Below, piece by piece: positions 1-9,444 of a DNA stretch of 64,000 nucleotides (within the stretch, counting starts at the first letter, position 1; every line of letters begins with the position of its first letter). Origin of the DNA: Capnocytophaga haemolytica (lineage in GTDB: Bacteria > Bacteroidota > Bacteroidia > Flavobacteriales > Flavobacteriaceae); contig NZ_CP014227.1 in the NCBI RefSeq assembly GCF_001553545.1, positions 2,276,501 through 2,340,500 on the forward strand, in the 5' to 3' direction. The notes under the pieces are model-generated. The model was not told the DNA's origin and did not search any database. It worked only from the letters and a program-made list of their open reading frames with translations. The position numbers and the translations under genes are program-made.

Positions 1-1634
1 ACCAACGCTTAGATGCTGAAACACTGACCATCGTAGCGGATGAGTTTGGCTTTGATGTAGAGTTTGCTACAGCCAACATCGAAGAGGCTATCCACATTGA
101 GGAGGATGCTCCTGAAGACCTTGTTCCTCGTGCGCCTATCGTAACGGTAATGGGACACGTAGACCACGGGAAGACTTCGTTGCTTGACTATATTCGTAAG
201 GAGAATGTGATTGCAGGCGAAAGTGGTGGTATCACCCAGCACATTGGAGCATACAGCGTAAAACTTGAGAACGGCGAGCGCATTACCTTCCTCGATACCC
301 CTGGGCACGAAGCTTTTACGGCAATGCGTGCACGCGGTACGAAGATCACCGATATTGCCATCATTATGGTGGCTGCAGATGACGATGTGATGCCACAGAC
401 CAAGGAAGCTATCAGCCACGCACAAGCTGCGGGTGTGCCCATCATCTTTGCCATCAATAAGATTGATAAGCCAAATGCCAATCCTGATAAGATAAAAGAA
501 CAACTCGCTAATATGAACCTCTTAGTAGAGGAATGGGGAGGTAAGATACAGTCGCAGGACATCTCTGCCAAGAAGGGCATTGGCGTGCCTGAACTCTTAG
601 AGAAGGTGCTTTTAGAGGCTGAAATATTAGAGCTAAAAGCGAATCCTAACAAGCCTGCCATCGGTACGGTAGTAGAAGCCTCATTGGACAAAGGGCGCGG
701 CTATGTATCGACTGTGCTAGTGGAAGGAGGTACACTTCATATTGGAGATTACGTATTGGCAGGTACTTGCTCTGGTAAGATACGGGCAATGCACGATGAA
801 CGCGGTAAGAAAGTAACTGCTGCAGGCCCTTCAACGCCTATTTCTATCTTAGGGTTAGACGGGGCACCACAGGCAGGGGATAAGTTCTATGTGTTTGAAG
901 ATGAGAAAGAGGCAAAACAGATCGTTGCTAAACGTGCACAATTACAGCGTGAACAATCAGTGCGTACACAACGCCATATTACCTTAGACGAAATCGGACG
1001 CCGTATTGCCTTGGGCGACTTCAAGCAGCTTAATATCATCCTCAAAGGGGACGTAGATGGCTCAGTAGAAGCCTTAACAGACTCATTCCAGAAACTATCC
1101 ACAGAGGAAATACAGGTATCGATTATCCACAAGGGTGTGGGTGCTATCACCGAATCGGATGTGCTTTTGGCTTCGGCATCTGATGCCATCATCATTGGCT
1201 TTAACGTACGCCCAATGACCAGTGCACGCGCTTTGGCAGAGAAAGAGTCTATTGATATACGCACTTACTCCATCATCTACGATGCTATCAACGACCTGAA
1301 AGATGCAATGGAAGGTATGCTCTCACCAGAGTTCAAGGAAGAAGTAACAGGTACGGTTGAGATTCGCGAGCTCTTCAAGATCTCCAAGGTAGGTACCATT
1401 GCGGGCTGTATGGTTACCGATGGTAAGATTTACCGCACCTCAAAGATACGTCTCTTACGCGATAACGTAGTGATCTACACCGGCGAGCTCTCTTCACTCA
1501 AACGCTTTAAAGACGATGTGAAGGAAGTGAGCAAAGGTTATGATTGCGGTTTGCAAATCAAGAACTACAACGACATTCACGAAGGCGATGTGCTTGAAGC
1601 TTATCAAGAGGTAGCCGTGAAGAAGAAGCTGTAG
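1..1634 (+). CDS. infB: Translation initiation factor IF-2, 3' part
   Basis: GTPase that brings initiator tRNA to the 30S subunit and promotes 50S joining. The reading frame is open from the left edge (first full codon at base 3), so the N-terminal part is outside the window. Visible in order: the end of the segment before the G domain, the P-loop GHVDHGKT (codon for its M at 150), DTPGHEAF, the NKIDKP guanine-specificity motif, then the beta-barrel and C-terminal domains that bind fMet-tRNA. About 543 codons are present, fitting the C-terminal half or more of a usual Bacteroidota IF-2. The gene converges on rpmA and ends just before a strong hairpin terminator. Identification is secure; the real start cannot be seen. 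Confidence 0.97.
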   Translation, partial: QRLDAETLTIVADEFGFDVEFATANIEEAIHIEEDAPEDLVPRAPIVTVMGHVDHGKTSLLDYIRKENVIAGESGGITQHIGAYSVKLENGERITFLDTPGHEAFTAMRARGTKITDIAIIMVAADDDVMPQTKEAISHAQAAGVPIIFAINKIDKPNANPDKIKEQLANMNLLVEEWGGKIQSQDISAKKGIGVPELLEKVLLEAEILELKANPNKPAIGTVVEASLDKGRGYVSTVLVEGGTLHIGDYVLAGTCSGKIRAMHDERGKKVTAAGPSTPISILGLDGAPQAGDKFYVFEDEKEAKQIVAKRAQLQREQSVRTQRHITLDEIGRRIALGDFKQLNIILKGDVDGSVEALTDSFQKLSTEEIQVSIIHKGVGAITESDVLLASASDAIIIGFNVRPMTSARALAEKESIDIRTYSIIYDAINDLKDAMEGMLSPEFKEEVTGTVEIRELFKISKVGTIAGCMVTDGKIYRTSKIRLLRDNVVIYTGELSSLKRFKDDVKEVSKGYDCGLQIKNYNDIHEGDVLEAYQEVAVKKKL

Positions 1635-1657
1635 ATAGAGAAGAGATAAATCTCATT

Positions 1658-1695
1658 AAAAGAGCCTCAAGAAATAGTATTCTTGAGGCTCTTTT
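1658..1695. terminator. Bidirectional terminator between infB and rpmA
   Basis: Perfect 16-bp inverted repeat (arms 1658-1673 and 1680-1695, 6-nt loop) with an A-run on the left and a T-run on the right, so it can end transcription from both sides. It sits 24 bases after the infB stop. Confidence 0.9.
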
Positions 1696-1708
1696 GATTT
1701 TTAAAAAT

Positions 1709-1738
1709 AAAAAACCAGCCCTTTATAGCTGGCTTTTA
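1709..1738 (-). terminator. Second hairpin, likely terminator of the rplU-rpmA operon
   Basis: CCAGC (1715-1719) pairs with GCTGG (1728-1732). On the minus strand the stem is followed by a T-rich run. It lies just after the rpmA stop when read leftwards. Confidence 0.6.
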
Positions 1739-1760
1739 TCATTAATTCCTATTAATTTAA

Positions 1761-2021
1761 TTATGCTTCCAATGGAATGATTGAAACATACGACTTGTTA
1801 TCGCGTTTCTTCTGAAACTTCACGATACCGTCAACCTTTGCGTGCAGTGTATGGTCTTTGCCAATATACACATTCTCGCCCGCATTGTGCTGCGTACCGC
1901 GCTGTCTTACAATAATATTCCCAGCGACCGCTAACTGACCGCCGAATATCTTCACACCTAAGCGTTTAGAGTGTGATTCCCGTCCGTTCTTTGAACTACC
2001 GACACCTTTCTTGTGAGCCAT
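1761..2021 (-). CDS. rpmA: 50S ribosomal protein L27
   Basis: Small basic protein of the large subunit whose N-terminus reaches the peptidyl-transferase centre. The 86 residues start [20 protein letters not shown] and contain the family-typical block around [17 protein letters not shown]. The N-terminus begins directly with AHKKG, so there is no sign of the cleavable N-terminal extension found in Firmicutes L27. It lies 25 bp downstream of rplU on the same strand, the usual rplU-rpmA operon order, and shares that promoter. Confidence 0.97.
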   Translation of the reverse strand: MAHKKGVGSSKNGRESHSKRLGVKIFGGQLAVAGNIIVRQRGTQHNAGENVYIGKDHTLHAKVDGIVKFQKKRDNKSYVSIIPLEA

Positions 2022-2046
2022 TTTCTTCTACTTTTAAAGTTAAAAA

Positions 2047-2682
2047 TTATTTTTCAATACCACCATTAAGCTCATCTTGCCATTTCTTCAGCTCTTCCCA
2101 CTTGCCTTCAGCAGCTAATTTAGCTTGTGCTGCCCAAGTCTGTGGCTCTAAGTGAGCTAAAGTTGAACTTGCGTTTGTTAAGATGGTTTTAATCTCTTCT
2201 GCTGTTTTCTTTGAGAGCTTCGCAAAAGTATCCACACCCGCTGCGGTCAACGCCTCTGCTGCCTTAGGTCCGATGCCTTCTATCTTCTTCAAGTCATCAG
2301 CCTTTGCCGCTGGCTTCTCTGCTTTCGCAGGTGCTTTCTCTGCCTTTGCCTTAGGGGCTACACTCGCTCCGCTGGCAACGATGCTCTCAATGGTTAGCTC
2401 TGTAAAGCACTGACGATGCCCGTTCTTTACCTTGTAACCTTTGCGTCTCTTTTTCTTGAAGACAAGCACTTTGTCTCCTTTGACGTGTTTCACTACCTTT
2501 GCTTCTACTGAAGCTCCGTCTATAGCGGGGGCGCCAACTGTGATCGCACCATTGTTGTCAATAAGGAGCACCTTACCAAAGGCTACCTTCTCCCCTTCAT
2601 TGGCTTGCAAACGATGTACATACACCTTCTGGTCTTTGCTAACTTTAAACTGTTGCCCTGCTATCTCTACAATTGCATACAT
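2047..2682 (-). CDS. rplU: 50S ribosomal protein L21 with C-terminal helix-hairpin-helix extension
   Basis: Residues 1 to about 102 are ordinary L21 (start [14 protein letters not shown], and the [16 protein letters not shown] block near the end), a 23S rRNA-binding protein. The rest has no counterpart in the usual roughly 103-residue protein: an Ala/Lys/Pro-rich linker, then [20 protein letters not shown], a helix-hairpin-helix of the kind that binds DNA or RNA backbone, then a helical tail ending NGGIEK. The frame is continuous through both parts, so this is a fusion and not a misread stop. Tails of this sort occur in some Bacteroidota L21 proteins as far as I recall; their job is unknown to me. 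First gene of the rplU-rpmA operon. Confidence 0.93.
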   Translation of the reverse strand: MYAIVEIAGQQFKVSKDQKVYVHRLQANEGEKVAFGKVLLIDNNGAITVGAPAIDGASVEAKVVKHVKGDKVLVFKKKRRKGYKVKNGHRQCFTELTIESIVASGASVAPKAKAEKAPAKAEKPAAKADDLKKIEGIGPKAAEALTAAGVDTFAKLSKKTAEEIKTILTNASSTLAHLEPQTWAAQAKLAAEGKWEELKKWQDELNGGIEK

Positions 2683-2714
2683 AGTTTATTATTATATACT
2701 GTTAAAATCGGGCG

Positions 2715-2746
2715 CAAAATTACAAAGAATATTCCAAACTGCCAAA
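2715..2746 (-). promoter_or_regulatory. Promoter of rplU-rpmA
   Basis: On the minus strand TAATTTTG (plus 2715-2722) matches the Bacteroidota -7 box TAnnTTTG. TTTG (plus 2743-2746) lies 20 bp upstream as the -33 box. The inferred transcription start is about 20-25 bases before the rplU ATG. Confidence 0.75.
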
Positions 2747-2754
2747 CTTTTTTT

Positions 2755-2784
2755 AATGCATAATGCATAATGCATAATGCATAA
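2755..2784. repeat. Short tandem repeat of TAATGCA
   Basis: About four copies of a 7-bp unit between the rplU promoter and cydB. Related AT-rich words (cattatacattgtgcattat) recur at 2882-2910 and at 10792-10877. No function visible. Confidence 0.7.
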
Positions 2785-2906
2785 TTTCATAACTTACTGT
2801 TTTTCAAGAATAAATAAGGTAAAAAATAATTAAATAATATTTCTAAAAAAATGAGGCTAACACACCTTTTAAGCGCGTTAGCCCATTATACATTGTGCAT
2901 TATACA

Positions 2907-4007
2907 TTAATACGAGTGCTCATCTAACTGCACCTTGCCTCTAAACACCTTATACGCGAAGTAGGTGTAAGCGAGGAGCAGTGGGGTACCAATGCCTCCA
3001 ATAATGAGCATTACCCCCAGCGACTTATCGGTAGCAGCAGCATTGTACACGGTGATTGCCCCCGTTGGGTCGCCTGTGCTGCGCAAGAAGATAGGGTGCA
3101 AATTGAGTGCCACCAATGCCATCAGCATCACAATGGTCAGTGCCGAACTCACAAAAGCCTTACCAAAAGCCTTCTTTTTGAGGAACAGCGGAATGCAAAG
3201 TGCCACCACATACGTGAGCACAGAGGCTACAATGAGTGCCGTACTGCCTGTGATATTCGCTGCCAAGTGCGGTGTGGCAAAGGTATAAATAGTTGCCCCA
3301 ATAAGCAGTAATAAGAACAAACAGAATGCCCCCATCACGCGCTTTTCGAGCTTATCGTGAATCGTGCCGTGGGTCTTCATCAGCAGATACAACCCGCCGT
3401 GCACCACAAAGATAAACAGCGTTACCGCCCCCGTAACGAGCGAATAAGGATTGAGGAAGCCAAAGAGTGCCCCATATAAGCCCTCGCCAGTGTACTCGTG
3501 GTTAGCGTCCAAAGGCAAGCCTTGTAGCACATTGCCCAGCACTACCCCCAGCAAGAACGCCAACACTACACTCGATACCGAGTAAGCCGTATCCCACATA
3601 TTGCGCCACCATTGCATCGGCTCCTTGCCGCGAAACTCAATCGAAATCGCCCTGAATATCAAGAAAATGAGAAACAACATAAAAGGCGTATTCATCGCTG
3701 AAAACAGCGAAGCATACATCACGGGGAAGCCTGCAAAAATCGATGCCCCACCGATCACTAACCACGCCTCGTTGCCGTCCCACACGGGTCCGATGGCATT
3801 GAGTGCCACACGGCGTTCGTCGTTCTCCTTATGGTTATCTAAAAATAAATGCCACGCGGCAGCTCCAAAGTCAAAGCCGTCCAAAATACCGTAGCCTGTA
3901 ATCAAAAAGCCTACTACAATAAACCACCACGTAGGGTACATCACCCCTAAGAAAGTAGCCGAGTGGCCTGCATAATCTATTGCTGTGTTTAATAATATCG
4001 GTGCCAT
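2907..4007 (-). CDS. cydB: Cytochrome bd ubiquinol oxidase subunit II
   Basis: Membrane partner of CydA in the bd-type quinol oxidase, the high-oxygen-affinity terminal oxidase that reduces O2 to water without proton pumping. The 366 residues form about eight to nine membrane segments. The N-terminal region has the CydB signature around WWFIVVGFLITGYGILDGFD and, further on, GPVWDGNEAWLV. Length is normal for the longer CydB class. It starts 3 bp after the cydA stop, so both are made from one message. No small CydX-type ORF is apparent between its stop and rplU. Confidence 0.96.
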   Translation of the reverse strand: MAPILLNTAIDYAGHSATFLGVMYPTWWFIVVGFLITGYGILDGFDFGAAAWHLFLDNHKENDERRVALNAIGPVWDGNEAWLVIGGASIFAGFPVMYASLFSAMNTPFMLFLIFLIFRAISIEFRGKEPMQWWRNMWDTAYSVSSVVLAFLLGVVLGNVLQGLPLDANHEYTGEGLYGALFGFLNPYSLVTGAVTLFIFVVHGGLYLLMKTHGTIHDKLEKRVMGAFCLFLLLLIGATIYTFATPHLAANITGSTALIVASVLTYVVALCIPLFLKKKAFGKAFVSSALTIVMLMALVALNLHPIFLRSTGDPTGAITVYNAAATDKSLGVMLIIGGIGTPLLLAYTYFAYKVFRGKVQLDEHSY

Positions 4008-4010
4008 AAT

Positions 4011-5363
4011 CTACGCTGTTAAAGGTTCTGTACTATCGCTATGCTCTTCAATGCCGTGCTTTATCTTCTTGTTCATCAAGTAGATAAAGAGCACAAACAA
4101 GATGCTGTACACCACCGAGAAGAGGATGATGGCAAACAACACCTGATTGGCAGTTACCGCTTTAGAGAGCGCATCGCTGGTGCGCAACAGGCGGTACACA
4201 ATCCAAGGCTGACGCCCTACTTCCGCAGCAAACCACCCTACTTGGTTGCCTATCTGCGGTAAGATCACCGCCCACACAAAGGCGTGCAACAACCATCGCT
4301 TTTCAAAGAGTTTACCCTTCCACAGGTAGTACAATGCGATGAGCGTTAAGAGAATCATCAAGCAGCCTACAGCTACCATCGCGTGATAGTATTGGAATAC
4401 TGAATTCAGAGGTCCTGGCACATCTTCCTTCTTAAACTCATTCAAGCCCGTTACAGGGTGCTGCGTATCGTACTCCAACATATACGACAGCCCTCCAGGT
4501 ATTTTAATCCCGTGGGTCTCTTGCTTTTCCTTATCTACCCAGCCAAGGATATATAAGTCAGCAGGACCTGTCTCAAAGTGCCCTTCTAAGGCAGCCAGCT
4601 TCTCAGGCTGGTTCTTCGCTACCCCATCGGCAGTGCTGTGCCCTGAAAGCAATTGCAAGAGGCAAACTACCGTAGCGATGATGAGCGTTACCTTAAAGGC
4701 TTTTTTGGAAATCTCCACGTGACGCCCTTTGAGCAGATACCACGCGTGCACACTCAGCACAAGGAAAATCCCTGCCAGCCAAGCCCCTTGCCATACGTGC
4801 CAAATACGGTCTACACTCGAGGGGTTAAACACCATCGCCCAGAAGTCAGTAATCACCGCCTTCTCTTGACCAAACACGCCCTTATTGGCGATTTCGTAAC
4901 CCGCAGGAGTCTGTTGCCAACTATTAGCAATGACAATCCATATCGCCGAAATCATCGAGCCGAGCCATACGCCCAGCGTAGCCATAAAGTGCCAGAAAGG
5001 TTTTACCCTATTCCAGCCGAAAAGCACGATACCAAGGCAGGTACTCTCCAAGGCAAAAGCAAACACCCCTTCGGCGGCAAGCGCACTCCCAAAGATGTCG
5101 CCCACATAGCGCGAGTAAGTCGCCCAATTGGTACCGAACTCAAACTCCATTACCACCCCTGTTGCCACCCCAATGGCGAAGGTGATGGAGAAAATGCGCG
5201 TCCAAAAGCGAGCCAAAGTGTCGTACTGCTGGTCGCCTGTACGCAAAAATAGCCCCTTGAACACCACCATCAACAGCCCCAGCCCTATGCTCAGCGGCGG
5301 ATAGATGTAATGGAAACTGATCGTAATCGCGAATTGTATTCGCGCCAGTATTTCTGTATCCAT
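4011..5363 (-). CDS. cydA: Cytochrome bd ubiquinol oxidase subunit I
   Basis: Haem- and quinol-binding subunit of cytochrome bd oxidase in the cytoplasmic membrane. The start MDTEILARIQFAITISFHYI carries the conserved early His (residue 18), a haem ligand in the family. The GRQPW motif follows in the C-terminal half (AAEVGRQPWIVYRLLRT). At 450 residues it fits the short Q-loop type and not the longer E. coli type. First gene of cydAB, with a good promoter 70 bp upstream. In a capnophilic or microaerobic organism this would be a main route of O2 consumption; that last point is inference. Confidence 0.97.
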   Translation of the reverse strand: MDTEILARIQFAITISFHYIYPPLSIGLGLLMVVFKGLFLRTGDQQYDTLARFWTRIFSITFAIGVATGVVMEFEFGTNWATYSRYVGDIFGSALAAEGVFAFALESTCLGIVLFGWNRVKPFWHFMATLGVWLGSMISAIWIVIANSWQQTPAGYEIANKGVFGQEKAVITDFWAMVFNPSSVDRIWHVWQGAWLAGIFLVLSVHAWYLLKGRHVEISKKAFKVTLIIATVVCLLQLLSGHSTADGVAKNQPEKLAALEGHFETGPADLYILGWVDKEKQETHGIKIPGGLSYMLEYDTQHPVTGLNEFKKEDVPGPLNSVFQYYHAMVAVGCLMILLTLIALYYLWKGKLFEKRWLLHAFVWAVILPQIGNQVGWFAAEVGRQPWIVYRLLRTSDALSKAVTANQVLFAIILFSVVYSILFVLFIYLMNKKIKHGIEEHSDSTEPLTA

Positions 5364-5433
5364 AGTGTGAATTGAAATTAATTAGTGATTATTAAATATT
5401 TGAATGTGTAAAATGCATACACAATTCCAAACG

Positions 5434-5441
5434 CAAAAGTA
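5434..5441 (-). promoter_or_regulatory. -7 box of the cydAB promoter
   Basis: Minus-strand TACTTTTG, a perfect TAnnTTTG match, about 70 bases upstream of the cydA start. A T-rich stretch ending in TTG (plus 5465-5470) lies roughly 23 bp further upstream and may act as the -33 element. Confidence 0.6.
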
Positions 5442-5783
5442 CATTATCAAACAAAAATAGCCTACAAAAATCTTAAATATAGCTAAAATTTATACTCTTT
5501 CTAAATAACAAAAATATCATCGCCTTATTAAATGAATGAGTAAAACAGTAAACATATATCGTTATCCTTTGTAAATAAGACAATCATACGTTAATAAAAA
5601 CAAACCATCAACAAAATATTCTAAATAATACAAAACCGTCACTATTTGAACTATGAAACGCCAAACGCTAAAAAATACTTCCTCAACGAACCGACAACGA
5701 ACCCAGAACGGACAAAACCACCTTTCTCCTGCTCCAGACAACGCTATTATCTCCTACCTATTTCCTATTTACCAAAAAAGTCA
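5442..5783. other. AT-rich divergent intergenic region
   Basis: Between the divergent cydA and the 5833 gene. Mostly AT-rich with no supported ORF. It contains two adjacent 11-bp words CAACGAACCGA and CAACGAACCCA (5684-5705). The outer ends hold the promoters of both neighbours. Confidence 0.5.
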
Positions 5784-5791
5784 TACCTTTG
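5784..5791 (+). promoter_or_regulatory. -7 box before the 5833 gene
   Basis: TACCTTTG, a perfect TAnnTTTG, 41 bases before the ATG. No clear TTG at the expected -33 spacing. Confidence 0.55.
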
Positions 5792-5832
5792 CCACCCAAT
5801 TCTATTGAGAAACATCTAAAATACACTAAACA

Positions 5833-6570
5833 ATGAAATACAGTAATTTAATACTCTTACTCAGTTTCTTGTGTCTTAACCTCACCTCGGCTCAAGACAA
5901 CTCCCCCCTATTCAAAAAGATAGAAACCGCCTTCAAAGTCGATAAAAACAAAGTGTTGTGGCAGTACTACTCCGAGCAAACCCTCAAAGGCGAACACCCC
6001 TATAAGGTCATAGCCTTCCCGCTGATCAAAGAAACCAACTACGGAAGTAAGAACCTTTTCAGCACTTACCTGCTCGTCTATAACCCTGAGAAGGACGCCT
6101 TCATATACACCTTCATAGGTGATGGTGATTTACACGAAACACCCACCAAGCATTTTCAAGGGTTTGAGGTGATGCCCAATACGCTTATGCTCAACAAAAA
6201 AACTACGGCTTTGCAAGTAAAACTCTTCTTCTCGAATTTTAACCGAAAAACTCCTACTGGCGAAGCCCTTATCGAGTGGTATATTCCCAAAGGCAAAAAG
6301 CTCAGGAAGGTGCTTTCCACCCCTGTGTCGCATTATGAAGGTAAGGTAGTCAGCACCCCATCGCAGCCCTGCGGTGGCACTATGGAAGAGCGCAGTGCCC
6401 ACATAGCCCTAACTGAGCAACTCGTCAAAGGCTTCTTCACCGTACAGATCACTACCACTATCGAACACAAAGCCATTGTGCCCGACACCGAGGGCTGCAC
6501 CGAAAAACTCCTCTCCACCGACACGGTTACAGAGGAGTGGCATTACACCAAAAAAGGCTATACCCCATAA
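5833..6570 (+). CDS. Secreted protein of unknown function
   Basis: I do not recognise the family. The 245 residues start with a Sec signal peptide (MKYSNLILLLSFLCLNLTSAQ, cleavage likely after SAQ). The mature part is mixed polar and hydrophobic with no membrane segment, lipobox or T9SS sorting domain that I can see. It looks beta-rich and holds only two cysteines in the mature part, in the QPCGGT and TEGCTE segments. It stands alone, divergent from cydAB, with its own TAnnTTTG promoter. Likely a periplasmic or outer-membrane-associated protein. Confidence 0.8.
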   Translation: MKYSNLILLLSFLCLNLTSAQDNSPLFKKIETAFKVDKNKVLWQYYSEQTLKGEHPYKVIAFPLIKETNYGSKNLFSTYLLVYNPEKDAFIYTFIGDGDLHETPTKHFQGFEVMPNTLMLNKKTTALQVKLFFSNFNRKTPTGEALIEWYIPKGKKLRKVLSTPVSHYEGKVVSTPSQPCGGTMEERSAHIALTEQLVKGFFTVQITTTIEHKAIVPDTEGCTEKLLSTDTVTEEWHYTKKGYTP

Positions 6571-6793
6571 TCCCAAATTCAGCTTTTAGGCAATAGCTTT
6601 TAGGCAATAGCTTTTAGCTTTTAGAGCTAGCGCGCTGAGCTAACGTACTAAAGACTTGTTGCCAAGAAGTTAGCAGTAGTTCACAGCCAATTAATTAGTT
6701 TGAGTAGGTAGTCCTGATGTGCAATCTGGGTTTGAATAACCGATTTTCAACAATATACAATCCTCTAATCCTTAGCCCCTAACCCCTAATACA
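6571..6793. repeat. Intergenic region with AGCTTTTAGGCAAT repeats
   Basis: Shortly after the stop the phrase AGCTTTTAGGCAAT is repeated about twice and followed by AGCTTTTAGCTTTTAG. Near dprA there is CCTTAGCCCCTAACCCCTAA. Both word types recur elsewhere in the window (10901-10943, 9251-9290). Confidence 0.6.
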
Positions 6794-7888
6794 ATGAACG
6801 ACATTTTATACCGTATTGCCCTAAAAAAAATGCCCCTCATCGGGGATATCACTGCCAAGAAGCTCATCAACCACTTTGGCAGTGCTGAGAACGTCTTTGC
6901 CCAAAAGCGACAAAACCTTGAGAAGGTGATTGGCATAGGGGCAAAGATTAGTAAAAACTTTGCCTCGGCGGACTATCTGCGGCAGGCAGAGGCAGAACTC
7001 ACCTTTTGTCAGCAGCACAACATCCGTATATTTACTTACACTGACCCCGATTACCCCGCACTTCTGGGGCAGTGTCTCGATAGCCCTGTGGTATTTTACC
7101 AGCGTGGCAATGTCAATCTCACCAATAAGCGCATCCTCAGTGTGGTGGGCACACGGCAAGTAACCCCTTACGGCATTGCCACCTGTGAGCAACTTATTGA
7201 GGCTTTGGCACCCTTGGGTGTGGTGGTGGTCAGCGGCTTTGCTTATGGGGTGGATATCACCGCACATAAGGCAGCCGTAAAGCACAAGCTGCAAACGGTC
7301 GCCTGCTTAGCCCACGGGCTGCACATCATCTACCCCAAGGTGCACAGCAAGTACTGCGCTGAGATAGAGTACAACGGCGGCTTCATCACCGATTTCGGAC
7401 ACCTTTGCGACTTCGACCGCAAGAACTTCCTTGCGCGTAACCGCATCATTGCAGGCTTGGCAGAGGCTACGGTAGTCATCGAGTCAGGACGCAAAGGAGG
7501 AAGCCTTGTAACAGCAGACATTGCCAACGCTTATGGTAGGGAAGTGTTTGCCGTGCCAGGGCGTATCACCGATACGTACAGCACAGGTTGCAATGAGCTG
7601 ATCGCCAGCGACAAAGCCCACGCTCTGCTCTCAGCCGAGAGCCTCATTGAGCGTCTCCAATGGCGATTTGCCCAGCCCAAAGCCATACAACAACAGCTCT
7701 TTTTCAACCTTTCGGGCGATGAACAGCGCGTCTACGATTTTCTCAAAGCTCACGGCAAGCAAACCCTCGATGAGCTCGCCTCTGCACTGCAACAGCCTAT
7801 TTACCAACTTTCACCCCTGCTCGTACAATTAGAGATGAAAGGCGCACTACGCCCGCTCCCAGGCAAAATGTTTGAAAGTGTAGGGTAA
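6794..7888 (+). CDS. dprA: DNA-processing protein DprA
   Basis: Loads RecA onto single-stranded DNA taken up during natural transformation. Order of parts in the 364 residues: an N-terminal helical SAM/HhH-like region (about 1-65, with KMPLIGDITAKKLINHFGSA), the Rossmann-like core (about 70-285) with SVVGTRQVTPYG, VVVSGFAYGVDITAH and the RNRIIAGLAEATVVIE block, and a C-terminal winged-helix part (about 300-364). Length is typical. dinB starts one base after its stop, so the two are very likely co-transcribed, joining DNA uptake and lesion-bypass functions. Presence of dprA suggests, but does not prove, competence. Confidence 0.95.
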   Translation: MNDILYRIALKKMPLIGDITAKKLINHFGSAENVFAQKRQNLEKVIGIGAKISKNFASADYLRQAEAELTFCQQHNIRIFTYTDPDYPALLGQCLDSPVVFYQRGNVNLTNKRILSVVGTRQVTPYGIATCEQLIEALAPLGVVVVSGFAYGVDITAHKAAVKHKLQTVACLAHGLHIIYPKVHSKYCAEIEYNGGFITDFGHLCDFDRKNFLARNRIIAGLAEATVVIESGRKGGSLVTADIANAYGREVFAVPGRITDTYSTGCNELIASDKAHALLSAESLIERLQWRFAQPKAIQQQLFFNLSGDEQRVYDFLKAHGKQTLDELASALQQPIYQLSPLLVQLEMKGALRPLPGKMFESVG

Positions 7889-7889
7889 T

Positions 7890-8990
7890 ATGCGCAAAAT
7901 CATTCACATCGATATGGATGCCTTCTTTGCGTCTGTTGAGCAGCTCGACTTCCCATACTTACGTGGGAAGGCAATTGCTGTGGGCGGTGCTGAAGCCCGT
8001 GGGGTAGTGGCAGCTGCCAGCTACGAGGCGCGCAAATACGGCGTGCGCAGTGCGATGAGTGGTGTGCAAGCACGCAAACGCTGTCCACACCTCATCTTTA
8101 TGCCTCCGCGCTTTGAGCGATACAAGCAGATTTCAATGCAAATACGCGCCATCTTCCACGAATATACCGACTTGGTGGAACCTCTTTCTCTCGACGAGGC
8201 TTATTTAGACGTTACGGTCAATAAGAAGAACAACCCCTCAGCTACGCTTATCGCTCAGGAAATACGCGAGCGCATCTTTCGTGAAACGGGGCTTACTGCC
8301 TCTGCGGGCATCTCCTTCAATAAGTTTGTAGCAAAGATTGCCAGCGACTACAACAAACCCAATGGGCAAAAGACCGTTACCCAAGCCGAAGTACAGGATT
8401 TCTTAGACAATCTCGATATTAAGAAGTTCTATGGTGTGGGTAAGGTTACGGCGATGAAGATGTATGAACACCATATTTTTACGGGGAAAGACTTGCGTGA
8501 GCAATCGCTTGAATACTTAGAGAAGCACTTTGGCAACAGTGGGGCTTACTACTACCAGCTGGCGCGGGGTATTCATCACGGCGAAGTGGTGCCTTATCGC
8601 GAACCTAAGTCCATAGGTACGGAGCACACCTTTGCTCAGAACCTCACCAGCGAAATCTATATGGAGGAAAAGCTCGCCCTGATTGCCGACGAACTCACTG
8701 AGCGGTTGCAACGGCGAAAGCTATCGGGCAGGACGATTACGCTAAAGATAAAGTACAGCAATTTCACGCTGCATACTCGCAGCAAAACCCTCGACCACTA
8801 CATCAGCAGCAAGGATGAAATACTGCAACACATCCGCGAGCTGCTCTACCAGCAACCCTTTGAGGAGTCGGTACGCCTATTGGGCATCTCACTTTCTAAC
8901 TTCAACAACACCGAAACCGATGCGCCAGCAACTGCGCAAAAGCCCGAGTACGTACAGCTGAAACTTATCTTTCCTAATTTTGAGAATTAA
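7890..8990 (+). CDS. dinB: DNA polymerase IV (Y-family translesion polymerase)
   Basis: Error-prone polymerase that copies past damaged bases. The start IIHIDMDAFFASVEQ holds the first metal-binding Asp, and SLDEAYLDV at residues 102-103 (Asp-Glu) supplies the other catalytic acids. The HhH thumb (KKFYGVGKVTAMKMYEHHI) and the little-finger domain follow. 366 residues is near the family norm of about 350. It lies directly behind dprA with one base between stop and start. No LexA-type operator was recognised upstream. Confidence 0.96.
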   Translation: MRKIIHIDMDAFFASVEQLDFPYLRGKAIAVGGAEARGVVAAASYEARKYGVRSAMSGVQARKRCPHLIFMPPRFERYKQISMQIRAIFHEYTDLVEPLSLDEAYLDVTVNKKNNPSATLIAQEIRERIFRETGLTASAGISFNKFVAKIASDYNKPNGQKTVTQAEVQDFLDNLDIKKFYGVGKVTAMKMYEHHIFTGKDLREQSLEYLEKHFGNSGAYYYQLARGIHHGEVVPYREPKSIGTEHTFAQNLTSEIYMEEKLALIADELTERLQRRKLSGRTITLKIKYSNFTLHTRSKTLDHYISSKDEILQHIRELLYQQPFEESVRLLGISLSNFNNTETDAPATAQKPEYVQLKLIFPNFEN

Positions 8991-9345
8991 CGCCCTAATA
9001 CAGGGGCTTATCACCAACTACCTCAGATACTAAAACAGGAAAAAGTACTGCACAGAGATAAAGCTAACTTAAAACCGAGATGAAACCGAGATGAAACCGA
9101 GATAAGACCCCCAAAAAAACAGTAAGGCAGAAACTTTAAAAACCGCTATTTGCAGAAAAATAAACCAATATATTAAAGAGCAGAGAGTAATGAGTAATGA
9201 GTAGAGAAAGTGACACGAGCTGGTGCAGCAGCAGTATGTGAAGACCACTGCCCCCTGACCTCTGACCCCTAACCCCTAACCCCTCCCCTTTTTCTTAAAA
9301 ATGCGTTAAAGTTTTTTAAAAAATGCGTTAAATTTAATAAAAGCC
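8991..9345. repeat. Intergenic region with 11-bp repeats and TAACCCC runs
   Basis: Three tandem copies of AAACCGAGAT(G/A) occupy 9072-9104; the same 11-bp family recurs at 59967-60043. At about 9251-9290 there is a run of CTGACC and CTAACCC words. No ORF supported. Confidence 0.7.
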
Positions 9346-9376
9346 TTGCCCATCTCAATATTTTGTTATTCCTTTG
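9346..9376 (+). promoter_or_regulatory. Promoter of the LRR lipoprotein gene
   Basis: TTG (9346-9348), 20-bp spacer, TTCCTTTG (9369-9376), one base off TAnnTTTG. The ATG follows about 70 bases later. Confidence 0.55.
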
Positions 9377-9444
9377 CACCGTTGAATGAGTAAATAATTA
9401 CTCGCTATTAGAAAAGATTATTAATTTTTAAAAAAAGAGAATTT

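Noticed and set aside
4653..5252. 199-codon ORF opposite cydA
   Set aside because: Shadow frame of a well-identified gene, with low-complexity charged translation and no own signals. Likewise long frames opposite uvrA (52321-52935), GH130 (55272-55790) and the second MuiA-like gene (63136-63651).
9251..9290. Telomere-like TAACCCC repeats
   Set aside because: Only a few irregular units inside a bacterial chromosome between ordinary genes; better explained as dispersed intergenic words.
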